Positions 7,103-15,415 of a DNA stretch of 64,000 bases are shown one piece after another. The stretch is taken from NCBI RefSeq assembly GCF_900106995.1, contig NZ_FNOK01000044.1, forward strand, positions 17,470 through 81,469, read 5' to 3'. Under the pieces are notes generated by a model that was not told where the DNA came from, ran no database searches, and saw only the letters and a program-made list of their open reading frames with translations. Made by a program: the position numbers and the translations under genes. Position 1 is the first letter of the stretch. The number at the start of each line of letters is the position of its first letter. Source of the stretch: Saccharopolyspora shandongensis. Lineage in GTDB: Bacteria > Actinomycetota > Actinomycetes > Mycobacteriales > Pseudonocardiaceae.

Positions 7103-8848
7103 TCAGGCGTGGAGGACCTTGCGGAGCCAGAGGGCCAGCAGTTCGACGAGCATCACCACCGCGAAGGTGAGCAGCAGAACCGTTGTGACCACGCCGAATT
7201 CCAGGACCCGCGAGGCGTTCAGCAGGTAGTAGCCGATGCCGCCCGCGCCGACCAGGCCCAGCAGCGTCGCCGAGCGCAGGTTCGTGTCCAGCTGGTACAG
7301 GACGTGCGCCACGAACGCCGGAGCCGCCTGCGGGACCGTCGCCGCGAAGAACACCTGCAGCCGGTTCGCCCCGGTCGCGCGCAGCGCCTGCTCGCGACCG
7401 CGATCCACCTCCTCCAGCGAATCCGCGACGAGCTTCCCCAGCAGGCCCACCGATCCGACGCCCAGCGCGAACGCGCCCGCGACCGCGCCCAGGCCGGTGA
7501 TCACCACGAACACGATGGCCAGCACCAGCTCCGGCACCCCGCGAACCGCGAGCACCACGCCGCGGAAGAACTTCGCCACCGCCGGGCTCGGCGCCACGTT
7601 CGCCGCCGCCAGCGCGCCGATCGGCAGCGCCAGCACAGCGCCGATCAGCGTCGCGGCCAGCGCGATCTGAACGGTCACCAGCAGCTCGGCCAGCAGCTCA
7701 CCGAGGATGCCACCGGTTTCCGGCGGCCAGAACAGCGCCAGCGTCGGGCCGAAGTTGGTGATCGCGCGCTCGAACTGGGCGAACGAGATGTCGGCGCCCC
7801 AGATCGACGCGGCCACGATCAAGGCGGTCAGCAGCCAGTAGCCGGCGCGCCGCACCCGAGCCGCCGTCCACTGAGGACTGATCCGGGCGCGCTCCCGGTC
7901 GGAGCCGCTCGCCGGTCGCCGCTGCGCCGGCACCTGCACGCCGGGCGCCTTGCGCCCGGTCAGCGCCGCGAGCACGCCGCCGGACCTCCCGCGACGCTCC
8001 TCACGCGCGCCCAGCAACGCCTGGCGGATCGAACCGGACACGATCTCGACCAGCACGCACAGCAGGAACACCACCGACGCCAACGCCATCCCGCGCTGGT
8101 AGTCGAGGGTGCGCAGCGAATCCGCGATCGCCTGCCCGAGCCCGCCGACGCCGACGAAGCCGAGCACCACCGACACCCGCAGGTTGATGTCCAGCCGGTG
8201 CAGCGAGGTCGCCACGAACGACGGCAGCACCTGCGGCAGGACGCCGCTGACCAGCTGCTGCAGCCGGGTGCCGCCGGCCGCGCGGATCGCGGTGCGCGGC
8301 CCCTCGTCGATCTGCTCGATGGCGTCCGCGTACAGCTTGCCGATCATGCCGACCGAGTGCAGGCCCATGGCGAGCACGCCGGTCAGCCCGCCGAAGCCGA
8401 ACATCCGGAAGAACACGATCGCCAGCACCACGTCCGGGACCGCGCGGGCCACCACGATCACCACGCGCGCGCCGAACCGGCCGACGCCGCCGAGCGTGGT
8501 GTTGCGCGCCGCCAGCACCGCCACCGGCACGCTGATCAGCGACGCGACCAGCGTCGCGCAAACCACGATCGCCAGCGTCTGCCCGGCCAGGCCGAGCAGT
8601 TCGCCGATCGGCGGGAAGTCCAGCGGCAACGTGCGGGCCGCGAAGTCCGCCGCGTTGCCAAAACCGTCCACAATGGTCGCCAGGTTCAGCCGCAGGTCGC
8701 CGAACGCCCAGATCGCGGCGCCCAGCAGGGCGAGCACCACCAGTGCCGCCGCCGCGCCCTCCGGGCGGGGCCGGGCCAGCGTCCGGCGGCGCGGCGCCGA
8801 CCCGGTCCGGCGGGCCGGCGCTTCTGCTGTCGTGGTCACGGAATTCAC
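7103..8848 (-). CDS. phnE: Phosphonate ABC transporter permease, two fused PhnE domains
   Basis: 581 aa from GTG 8848, which overlaps the phnC stop (GTGA). A single PhnE is about 260-290 aa; here two complete permease units are fused. The first (about residues 30-290) has VARAVPDVVLAIVFFRMFG and the second (about 320-581) has AVRGVPELVLAIVF, each an EAA-type loop that contacts the ATPase. Each unit has about six membrane segments. The second copy ends the operon. It forms the membrane channel of a phosphonate or phosphate-ester importer with PhnC and PhnD. Translational coupling to phnC is evident from the overlap. Confidence 0.93.
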   Translation of the reverse strand: MNSVTTTAEAPARRTGSAPRRRTLARPRPEGAAAALVVLALLGAAIWAFGDLRLNLATIVDGFGNAADFAARTLPLDFPPIGELLGLAGQTLAIVVCATLVASLISVPVAVLAARNTTLGGVGRFGARVVIVVARAVPDVVLAIVFFRMFGFGGLTGVLAMGLHSVGMIGKLYADAIEQIDEGPRTAIRAAGGTRLQQLVSGVLPQVLPSFVATSLHRLDINLRVSVVLGFVGVGGLGQAIADSLRTLDYQRGMALASVVFLLCVLVEIVSGSIRQALLGAREERRGRSGGVLAALTGRKAPGVQVPAQRRPASGSDRERARISPQWTAARVRRAGYWLLTALIVAASIWGADISFAQFERAITNFGPTLALFWPPETGGILGELLAELLVTVQIALAATLIGAVLALPIGALAAANVAPSPAVAKFFRGVVLAVRGVPELVLAIVFVVITGLGAVAGAFALGVGSVGLLGKLVADSLEEVDRGREQALRATGANRLQVFFAATVPQAAPAFVAHVLYQLDTNLRSATLLGLVGAGGIGYYLLNASRVLEFGVVTTVLLLTFAVVMLVELLALWLRKVLHA

Positions 8849-9612
8849 CCCGCCGTCGCGAGCTCGGCCGATCCGACCTTGGCGTAGATCCCCATCGCCG
8901 CGTCCCGGCTCAGCCCGTCGACCGGGGTGTCCAGCACGACGCTCCCGGAGCGCAGCCCGACGATCCGGTGCCCCCAGCTCAGCGCCAGGTCGACCTGGTG
9001 CAGGCTGCAGAGCACGGTGAGCCCGTCCTCCCGGCCGATCTCCGCGATCAGGTTCATCACCTGCGCCGCCGAGTCCGGGTCGAGCGACGCGACCGGCTCG
9101 TCCGCGAGCAAGATCTCCGGCTTCTGCAGCAGCGCCCGCGCCACCGCGACCCGCTGCTGCTGGCCGCCGGAGAGCGTGTCCGCGCGCTGCAACGCCTGGT
9201 CGGTGAGGCCGACCCGGTCCAGCTGCTCCATCGCGGCGTAGCGGATCCGCTTCGGGTATGCGAAGAGCCCGAGCCGCGGGCCGCGCAGGCTGCCCAGCGC
9301 GCCCGTGCACACGTTCTCCAGCACCGTCAGCGAGCCGACGAGGTGGAACTGCTGGAACACGAACCCGACCCGGCGGCGCAGCGCTCGCAGGCCGGATCCG
9401 CGCAGCGAACCGACGTCCTCGCCGAGCACGCGGACGCCTCCGGAAGTCGCGCGCTGCAGCCCGTCCACGTGGCGCAGCAGGGTGGACTTGCCCGATCCGG
9501 AAAGCCCGAGCAGGACGACGACCTCGCCCTGCTCCACGTCGAGTGACACCTCGTGCAGCGCCCGAACGCTGCCGAAGGACTTGCCGACCCTGTCGAAGGC
9601 GATCACTGGCAT
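8845..9612 (-). CDS. phnC: Phosphonate ABC transporter ATP-binding protein
   Basis: 255 aa. Walker A GLSGSGKSTLLR (about residue 35), signature LSGGQQQRVAVARALL, Walker B ILLADEPVASLDP and the switch His in CSLHQVDLAL are all intact. Its start (ATG 9612) lies inside the end of phnD with a 10-bp overlap, and its stop overlaps phnE. It hydrolyses ATP on the cytoplasmic face to drive uptake of a phosphonate. The PhnC-type assignment rests on the PhnD/PhnE neighbours and the LHQVDLA motif. Confidence 0.95.
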   Translation of the reverse strand: MPVIAFDRVGKSFGSVRALHEVSLDVEQGEVVVLLGLSGSGKSTLLRHVDGLQRATSGGVRVLGEDVGSLRGSGLRALRRRVGFVFQQFHLVGSLTVLENVCTGALGSLRGPRLGLFAYPKRIRYAAMEQLDRVGLTDQALQRADTLSGGQQQRVAVARALLQKPEILLADEPVASLDPDSAAQVMNLIAEIGREDGLTVLCSLHQVDLALSWGHRIVGLRSGSVVLDTPVDGLSRDAAMGIYAKVGSAELATAG

Positions 9613-10517
9613 TGCTTGTCCTTGGTCACGTCGCAGACCTCGCGGATGCCGTTGTAGAAGGCGTCGTCGACCGGGGCGAACCCGTACCCGTCGACGTCGC
9701 CGATCTTGCACTCCCCGGTGCAGAACCCGTTGGCGCGCAGGTAATCGCTGTTGGCCTTGTCCCGCAGCGCGGCGGTGATCTTCTCCTTCACCGCCGGGTC
9801 CAGGTCGTCGGAGATGGCGACCGGGTCGCCGGGGATCACCACCGACTTCCACACCGTGGTCAGCTGGCCGGGCTGCAGCTGGCCCTTCTCGACCAGCTGG
9901 CGGTCGACCATGCTGTCGTAGGCGAACCCGGCGTCGCAGTCGCCCTTGGCGACCGCGATCGCGGAGGCGTCGTGGCCGCCGGCGAAGACCGGCTGCACGT
10001 CGGTGTCCGGGTTGATGCCCGTCTGCAGCAGGCCCGCCTTCGGGTACAGGTAGCCGGAGGTCGAGGTCGGGTCGACGAAGCAGACCTTCTTGCCGCGGAA
10101 GCCGGCCAGCGACGTGATTCCGCTGCCGGGGCGGGTGATCGCGTAGGAGCGGTAGCCGGGCTGCTCGCCCTTCGCCTCCACCTGGCCGGCGACCGCGTTC
10201 GCGGGCACGCCCTGCTTCTTGGCCAGCACGTAGGAGAACGGGCCGTACTTCGCGATGTCGATCTTCCCGGCGCGCTGGCCCTCGATGATCGCGGCGTAGT
10301 CGGTGGCCTTCTGGAAGGTGATCTTCTTTCCGGTCTCCTTGGCCAGCAGGTCCAGCACCGGCTGGAAGTCCTGCTGCAGGCTGGCCGATTCCTCGGACGG
10401 GATGGCGGCGAACACGAGCTCGTCGGACTCGCCGCCCTGCTCGGCCGCGCTCGGCCCGCACGCCGAGAGCAGGCCCAGCACGGCGAGTCCGACGACCAGT
10501 CGGCTGATGCGTTTCAC
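9603..10517 (-). CDS. phnD: Phosphonate/phosphite ABC transporter substrate-binding lipoprotein
   Basis: 304 aa from GTG 10517, overlapping the upstream HAD stop (GTGA). Signal peptide with lipobox LSAC (Cys 20), so it is lipid-anchored outside the membrane. The PhnD fold is shown by LVFAAIPSEESASLQQDFQP, KITFQKATDYAAIIEGQRAG, VCFVDPTSTSGYLYP and AFAYDSMV-like segments. Four Cys in the C-terminal part (FCTGECK, EVCDV, DKQCQ) could form disulfides. The ligand is probably 2-aminoethylphosphonate or a derivative, inferred from the two catabolic genes ahead of it. Confidence 0.93.
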   Translation of the reverse strand: MKRISRLVVGLAVLGLLSACGPSAAEQGGESDELVFAAIPSEESASLQQDFQPVLDLLAKETGKKITFQKATDYAAIIEGQRAGKIDIAKYGPFSYVLAKKQGVPANAVAGQVEAKGEQPGYRSYAITRPGSGITSLAGFRGKKVCFVDPTSTSGYLYPKAGLLQTGINPDTDVQPVFAGGHDASAIAVAKGDCDAGFAYDSMVDRQLVEKGQLQPGQLTTVWKSVVIPGDPVAISDDLDPAVKEKITAALRDKANSDYLRANGFCTGECKIGDVDGYGFAPVDDAFYNGIREVCDVTKDKQCQ

Positions 10518-11203
10518 GACAGATCTTCCTTTGCTGGCAGTACGAGTCCGAGGAGGTCGCGGACGGATTCGAGGACGTGGGTGGCACCGGCCTCGGTGAA
10601 CGCGGCGCGGTCGTGCGCGCCGGTGAGCACACCCGCGACGATCGACGCCCCGGCGCGCAGGCCGGAACGCACGTCGTACGCGGTGTCGCCGACGGTAGCG
10701 ACCTCGCGCACGTCGTCGATGCCCAGCCGAAGCAGGGCGGTGAGCACCATGTCGGGGTACGGCCGGCCGCGGCCGGCCTGCGCCGGGGTCAGGGTCAGGT
10801 CGGTCAGCCCGCCCCAGCCCAGCGCGTCGATGATCTGGCGCTGCGTCGTCTCGGAGAAACCGGTGGTCAGGGCGACCTTGATGTCGTTGTCGCGCAGGCG
10901 CCGGATCGCCGCGGCGGCGCCGTCGATCTCCCGGCAGTCGCCGTCCGCGACGCGTTCGGCGTACGCCCGCTCGAAGGCCTGGTTCGCTTGCTGCGCACGG
11001 TCTTCGTCGCCGTCCAGCAGATGCCGGAAGACGGTGATCTTCGATTCGCCCATCGTGCGGCGGACGTAGTCGAGCATGCCGGGGAACGCGGCGCCGTCCT
11101 CCGCGACGCCGACCTCGCCGATCGCCTGCGTGAACGCCCGCTCCACCAGGCCGTCGTCGGCCACCGTCGTGCCGGCCATGTCCAGCACCACCAGCTTGAT
11201 CAT
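10514..11203 (-). CDS. Phosphonatase-like HAD hydrolase (PhnX-related)
   Basis: 229 aa. The N-terminal HAD motif is LDMAGTTV (D8, with AGT at 10-12) as in phosphonoacetaldehyde hydrolase, not the usual DxDx. The cap carries TMGESKITVFRHLL, whose K55 aligns with the Schiff-base lysine of PhnX (MG-x-x-K-I). GDTAYDVRSG is the C-terminal acidic motif. PhnX splits phosphonoacetaldehyde to acetaldehyde and phosphate; the family this protein belongs to (phosphonatase-like, TIGR03351) is a close relative of unproven substrate. It overlaps its neighbours on both sides (4 bp with phnD and with the oxidoreductase), so it is co-translated with them. Confidence 0.88.
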   Translation of the reverse strand: MIKLVVLDMAGTTVADDGLVERAFTQAIGEVGVAEDGAAFPGMLDYVRRTMGESKITVFRHLLDGDEDRAQQANQAFERAYAERVADGDCREIDGAAAAIRRLRDNDIKVALTTGFSETTQRQIIDALGWGGLTDLTLTPAQAGRGRPYPDMVLTALLRLGIDDVREVATVGDTAYDVRSGLRAGASIVAGVLTGAHDRAAFTEAGATHVLESVRDLLGLVLPAKEDLS

Positions 11204-12318
11204 GCGTCGATCTCCTGCCAGGTGTCGGCTGCGATCGCCGGGGAACAGGTCATGCCGCGCCCGCCGGGGCCGGTCACCAGCCAGACGCCGGGGAGCACCT
11301 GCTCGCGGTGCACGACGCGCGACTTGTCCGCGGTCTGCGCGTAGACCCCGGCCCAGCGGCGCGCGATCCGCGGCAGCGGGCGGCCGAGCAGTTCCTCGGC
11401 GCGCTGCTTGAGGTGTTCGTAGGGATCTTCTTGAACATCGAAGGCGAACGGCGCGTCGTACTCGTGGGTGTCGCCGATGGTCAGTCCACCGTGGACCCGC
11501 TGCACCATCAGCAGCTGCATGCCGTTGTCCGCGGCCACCTGCGGCTGCGGCTCGGCGGCGTTGAGCGCGTCCAGCGCCGCCCCTCGATAACCGGGGTAGT
11601 AGCGCATGCTGTCGCCGTCGGCGATCGAGGTCGTCAGGGTTTCGCCGAGCGGATCGGTCTGCATCATCTGCAGCCGGACCCGGCGAACCGGCAGCTCCGG
11701 CCGCAGTTCCCGGACCAGGCCGCCGAGGGCCGCGCCGGTGCAGAGGACCACGACGTCGGCTTCGTGCCGCTCGCCGGTGTCGTCCCGCGCCCAGCCCTCG
11801 CCGACGTCGCGAACCTCGCGACCGGGCAGCCAGGAGTAGCGGCCGGTCTTCGCGAGGTGTGCGCGCAGCGCGGGCTGCGCGATCCGCGACTCGACTGCGC
11901 CATCCTGCTCGCACCACAGGGCGGCCAGCATCTCGCCGCGCAGCGCCGGGTTCAGCGTCCTCGCCTCGGCCGGGTCCAGCAGCTTCGTGCCGCGCTCGGC
12001 GGCGTCCGCGCGGGCGACGAACTCCTCCGCCACCGCCAGCTCGGCCGGCGTCCGGAGCACGGTCAGCGAGCCGTTGTCGCGGAAGCCGAGCTCGGGCACG
12101 TCCGCCGCGATGCGCTCCCAGTCCTGACGGGCGCGCATCGCGACCTCCAGGTCCGGTCCGGCTTCCCGGCCGCTGACCCAGATCAGCCCGAAGTTCCGGA
12201 CCGAGGCACCGCGGGCCTCGGCCTCCCGCTCCAGGTGCACCACTTCATGGCCCCGCTCCAGGGCCCGCAGCGCGTGCATGGTGCCCAGCACGCCGCCGCC
12301 AACAATCAGAACTCGCAC
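11200..12318 (-). CDS. FAD-dependent oxidoreductase of the phosphonate-linked TIGR03364 type
   Basis: 372 aa, a DAO-type flavoenzyme. LIVGGGVLGTMHALRAL (residues 4-20) is the FAD Rossmann motif, followed by VVHLEREAEARGASVRNFG; the C-terminus has VWLVTGPGGRGMTCSPAIA for FAD closure. Members of this family recur beside phosphonatase genes. The likely role is oxidative deamination of 2-aminoethylphosphonate or an N-methyl derivative to phosphonoacetaldehyde, feeding the next gene. That step is inferred from context; an aminomethyl substrate cannot be read from sequence. It is the first structural gene after gntR, with a 122-bp gap before it. Confidence 0.85.
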   Translation of the reverse strand: MRVLIVGGGVLGTMHALRALERGHEVVHLEREAEARGASVRNFGLIWVSGREAGPDLEVAMRARQDWERIAADVPELGFRDNGSLTVLRTPAELAVAEEFVARADAAERGTKLLDPAEARTLNPALRGEMLAALWCEQDGAVESRIAQPALRAHLAKTGRYSWLPGREVRDVGEGWARDDTGERHEADVVVLCTGAALGGLVRELRPELPVRRVRLQMMQTDPLGETLTTSIADGDSMRYYPGYRGAALDALNAAEPQPQVAADNGMQLLMVQRVHGGLTIGDTHEYDAPFAFDVQEDPYEHLKQRAEELLGRPLPRIARRWAGVYAQTADKSRVVHREQVLPGVWLVTGPGGRGMTCSPAIAADTWQEIDA

Positions 12319-12440
12319 GGCGCAAACATTCGCGACCGACGACGAATGGCCAGTGCAGACGCGGCGAATCCCAGGTGAACACCACCAGAAGGACTAGATC
12401 AGTTATCTGTTCGTTATCAAAGGTGGTGCGCGGCGCGATT

Positions 12441-13196
12441 TCAGTCGCGGAGGCGGGTGACGAGGCTGAAGCGGTCGCCGCGGAACAGGGAGCGGACCCG
12501 CTCGATCGGCTCGCCGTCCGGGGTCCACGAGCACCGGTGCAGCAGGATCATCGGCGTCGCCGGGTTGGTGCCGATCAGCAGCGCCTCGCGCGGCGTCGCG
12601 AGCACCGTCTCGATGCGCTCCTCGGCTTCGCCGAACCGCACGCCCAACTTCTCCTGCAGGAACGCGTACAACGAACCGGTCGGGTCGAACTCCCCCAGCA
12701 ACTCCGGGAAGCGCTGCTTCGGCAGGTAGCTCGACTCCAGCCCGACCCGCTCGCCATCGGCCATCAGCACCCGCTCCAGGTGCACCACCTCGGCCCCCGG
12801 CGCCAACCCGAGATCCGCCGCCAGGCGCGGATCCGCCGACCGCGACTCGACGGTGATCACCGTCCGGCCGGGCTCCTTGCCCTGCGCCCGGACGCCCTCG
12901 GTGTAGCTGGCCAACGCCAGCGGCTGCACGATCTTCGGCGGCGCCACGACGGTCCGGCTGCCCTGCCGGCGGATCAGCCGGCCTTCGAGCACCAGCTCGG
13001 TGACGGCCTGCCGCAGCGTCACCCGCGAGACGCCGCACCGCTCCGCGAGCTCCCGCTCCGAGGGCAGCGCGGCTCCCTCTCCCAGTTCCTCGACGAGTTC
13101 GAGCAGCTCGATCTTCGCGGCGTAGTAGCGCGGAATCCGGCCGTGTTCCGGGATTCCGGAACGAACCGGCTCATCCGCCCGGTGATCGATGCGCAC
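12441..13196 (-). CDS. GntR-family regulator with UTRA domain, probable phosphonate-locus repressor
   Basis: 251 aa from GTG 13196; a TAGGGT hexamer lies 8 nt upstream, so the mRNA may be leaderless. The winged HTH occupies about residues 15-85 (LPSERELAERCGVSRVTLRQ). The UTRA effector domain follows, with LERVLMADGERVGLESSYLP and the terminal PIERVRSLFRGDRF. HutC-type UTRA repressors usually sense a catabolic substrate. The phn genes lie directly downstream on the same strand, so it probably controls them; the 122-bp gap at 12319-12440 holds the direct repeat GTTATC-N5-GTTATC (12402-12418) as a possible site. Confidence 0.88.
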   Translation of the reverse strand: MRIDHRADEPVRSGIPEHGRIPRYYAAKIELLELVEELGEGAALPSERELAERCGVSRVTLRQAVTELVLEGRLIRRQGSRTVVAPPKIVQPLALASYTEGVRAQGKEPGRTVITVESRSADPRLAADLGLAPGAEVVHLERVLMADGERVGLESSYLPKQRFPELLGEFDPTGSLYAFLQEKLGVRFGEAEERIETVLATPREALLIGTNPATPMILLHRCSWTPDGEPIERVRSLFRGDRFSLVTRLRD

Positions 13197-13217
13197 GACG
13201 AGCAACCCTACGGGGGC

Positions 13218-13517
13218 TCAGCCCAGCAATCCGCCGCCGCCCTTGATGGTCATCGCCACCGCGATGATCACCAAACCGAACCCGCTGTAGACGAGTACGT
13301 CCACGGCCCGGCTGCGGATCGTCAGCAGCCCCGTCCGCTCCGGCGGGACCATGGCGCGCATCGCCGCCGCGAGCAGCAGCGCGCCACCGAGCAGCACCGA
13401 ACCCTTCCGCCAGTGCCCCAGCGAGACCAGGAGCAGCCCGATCAGCCCGATCAGCAGCACCAGGCCGAACGGCACGTGCACCGACAGGCGCGACCTGCCG
13501 CCGAACCGTTCGCTCAC
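13218..13517 (-). CDS. DUF3017 small membrane protein
   Basis: 99 aa from GTG 13517 with GGGAGG upstream. Three hydrophobic segments (about residues 14-33, 40-55 and 72-92) fit the actinobacterial DUF3017 family. In many actinobacteria this gene follows folD, as here (47-bp gap), matching M. tuberculosis Rv3355c-Rv3356c. Function unknown. Confidence 0.85.
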   Translation of the reverse strand: MSERFGGRSRLSVHVPFGLVLLIGLIGLLLVSLGHWRKGSVLLGGALLLAAAMRAMVPPERTGLLTIRSRAVDVLVYSGFGLVIIAVAMTIKGGGGLLG

Positions 13518-13564
13518 GCCGTTCCTCCCATCGTCGTGCCGTCTGCGGCGGACCCCCGCACGAA

Positions 13565-14416
13565 TCAGCCGGCGTTGCGCTCCGCGGCCTCGACGACGTT
13601 GCTCAGCAGCATCGCGCGGGTCATCGGCCCCACCCCGCCCGGGTTGGGCGACACGAAACCGGCGACCTCCACGACGTCCGGGTGCACGTCCCCGGCCAGC
13701 CCGGCATCGGTGCGGCTCACGCCGACGTCCAGCACCGCCGCGCCCGGCTTGACCATGTCGGCCGTGATCAGGTGCGGCTTGCCGGCCGCCGCGATGACGA
13801 TGTCCGCGCGGCGCACCTCCTCGGCGAGGTCCCTGGTGCCGGTGTGGCAGAGCGTGACGGTCGCGTTCTCGCTGCGCCGGGTGAGCAGCAGGCCGATCGG
13901 GCGGCCGACCGTGATGCCGCGGCCGACGACGGCGACCTGCGCGCCGTTCAACGGCACGTCGTAGCGGCGCAGCAGCTCGATGATGCCGCGCGGCGTGCAC
14001 GGCAGCGGCGCCTCCTCGCCGAGCACCAGGCGCCCCAGGCTGATCGGGTGCAGCCCGTCCGCGTCCTTCTCCGGCGCGATGCGCTCCAGCAGCGGGCCCG
14101 CGTCGAGGTGCTTGGGCAGCGGCAGCTGCACGATGTAGCCGGTGCAGGCCGGGTCGGCGTTGAGTTCGTCCAGCACCGCCTCGACGTCGGCCTGGCTGAC
14201 GTCGGCGGGCAGGTCCTTGCGGATCGACTTGATGCCGACCTTGGCGCAGTCGTTGTGCTTGGCGCGCACGTAAGACTGCGAACCCGGGTCATCGCCGACC
14301 AGCACCGTGGCCAGCCCGGGGGCGTGCCCCTGCTCAACGAGCTTGGCGACCCGCGGCCGCAGCTCGTCGAAAATCGCGTCCTTGGTGGCCTTGCCGTCCA
14401 GAATCGTCGCGCTCAC
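13565..14416 (-). CDS. folD: Bifunctional methylenetetrahydrofolate dehydrogenase/cyclohydrolase
   Basis: 283 aa, the standard FolD length. It interconverts 5,10-methylene-, methenyl- and 10-formyl-THF with NADP(H) in the cytosol, supplying formyl groups for PurN and PurH, which are also in this window. Catalytic Tyr-x3-Lys is SYVRAKHNDC (K53). GYIVQLPLPKHLD and the Rossmann motif VVGRGITVGRPIG are present, and PNPGGVGPMTRAML is the C-terminal signature. The DMT gene ends 6 bp upstream, so the two are probably co-transcribed. Confidence 0.97.
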   Translation of the reverse strand: MSATILDGKATKDAIFDELRPRVAKLVEQGHAPGLATVLVGDDPGSQSYVRAKHNDCAKVGIKSIRKDLPADVSQADVEAVLDELNADPACTGYIVQLPLPKHLDAGPLLERIAPEKDADGLHPISLGRLVLGEEAPLPCTPRGIIELLRRYDVPLNGAQVAVVGRGITVGRPIGLLLTRRSENATVTLCHTGTRDLAEEVRRADIVIAAAGKPHLITADMVKPGAAVLDVGVSRTDAGLAGDVHPDVVEVAGFVSPNPGGVGPMTRAMLLSNVVEAAERNAG

Positions 14417-14422
14417 GGCTAT

Positions 14423-15415
14423 TTATCGTGGCAGACGGCGTCCGGCGCGTCCCGGCCGGTCCGGCAATGCCGCCACGCCGACGGCGACCAGCGTGAGCAG
14501 CACGCCGAGCACAGTGGACGCCGGGATGCCCGTCTCGGCGGCCGGGGCGAACACGTCTACGAGCAGCGCGCCGACCAGCTGTCCGGCGATCATGCCGAGG
14601 CTGAGCACCAGCACGCCGGTGAAGCGCACCAGCGCCACCGTGCCGCCGATCACGAAGATCCCCAGGAAGCCGCCGGTGTAGAGCCACGGCTCCGCAGGGA
14701 AGTGCGGGAGGCCGCGCAGCGCGACCTCGACCGCGAAGGCCACCGCGAGGGCGGTCATCCCGATGCCGAAGTTGAACATGGCCGCGAACACCGCCGAGTC
14801 GACCGCCTGCTTCATCCGGCCGTTCACCGCCGCCTGCCAGCCGAGCCCGATCCCGGCCAGCGCGGGCAGCAGCACCAGCCAGCTGGCCTCGCCGCTGCCC
14901 AGATTCGCGGACACCGCGATCACCACCGCCACCACGGCGAGCCCCGCTCCGAACAGCCGCGTGGGCGTCACGTGCTGCGGACCGGCGGGGCCCAACCCGA
15001 GCCGGTCGACGACGAGCCCGCTGCTGACCTGCCCGGCAACCACCGCGACGGTGAACATCGCGACGCCGAGCGCGGCCGCCGCCATGCCCTGGGTGAACAC
15101 CAGATATCCGCCGCACACGCCGCCGAGGCACTGCCACGGCCGCAGCCCGCCCGGCCTGCGCAGCTCAGTTCGCAGGTTCTGCCAGCCGCGCCTGGCCTGC
15201 GGGAACGCGAAGGTGGCGGCCAGGAGCACGACGAATCCGCCGAAGAACGAGATCAGCCCGGCCGCGATGCCGTCGTCCATCCGCACGCCGAGCGCACCGT
15301 TGATCCGCGCCTGGATCGCGAGCAACACCCCGATCCCGGCGGCGCCGGCCATGCCGAGCATCCGTTCCCGGGTCTTCGGCCGGTCTTCCTGGTGTCGCAA
15401 CGCAGAAACAGTCAC
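14423..15415 (-). CDS. DMT-superfamily transporter, YdcZ/DUF606 type, two repeats
   Basis: 330 aa with about ten membrane segments arranged as two DUF606 halves: AIQARINGALGVRMDDGIAA starts the first and AAVNGRMKQAVDSAVFAAMF the second. Each half has the family's Gly-rich FxxGxxxL pattern. Substrates of this group are not established. ATG 15415 overlaps the upstream MFS stop (ATGA) and folD starts 6 bp after this gene, so MFS-DMT-folD read as one transcript. Confidence 0.85.
   Translation of the reverse strand: MTVSALRHQEDRPKTRERMLGMAGAAGIGVLLAIQARINGALGVRMDDGIAAGLISFFGGFVVLLAATFAFPQARRGWQNLRTELRRPGGLRPWQCLGGVCGGYLVFTQGMAAAALGVAMFTVAVVAGQVSSGLVVDRLGLGPAGPQHVTPTRLFGAGLAVVAVVIAVSANLGSGEASWLVLLPALAGIGLGWQAAVNGRMKQAVDSAVFAAMFNFGIGMTALAVAFAVEVALRGLPHFPAEPWLYTGGFLGIFVIGGTVALVRFTGVLVLSLGMIAGQLVGALLVDVFAPAAETGIPASTVLGVLLTLVAVGVAALPDRPGRAGRRLPR

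Noticed and set aside
7073..8887. 604-aa plus-strand ORF across phnE
   Set aside because: Antisense to a clear permease; dominated by Arg/Gln/His, a usual artefact of GC-rich antisense frames.
12377..12428. CACCACC / GGTGGTG repeat between gntR and the FAD oxidoreductase
   Set aside because: Seven bases with a loop of over 30 nt; too weak to call a terminator or operator.
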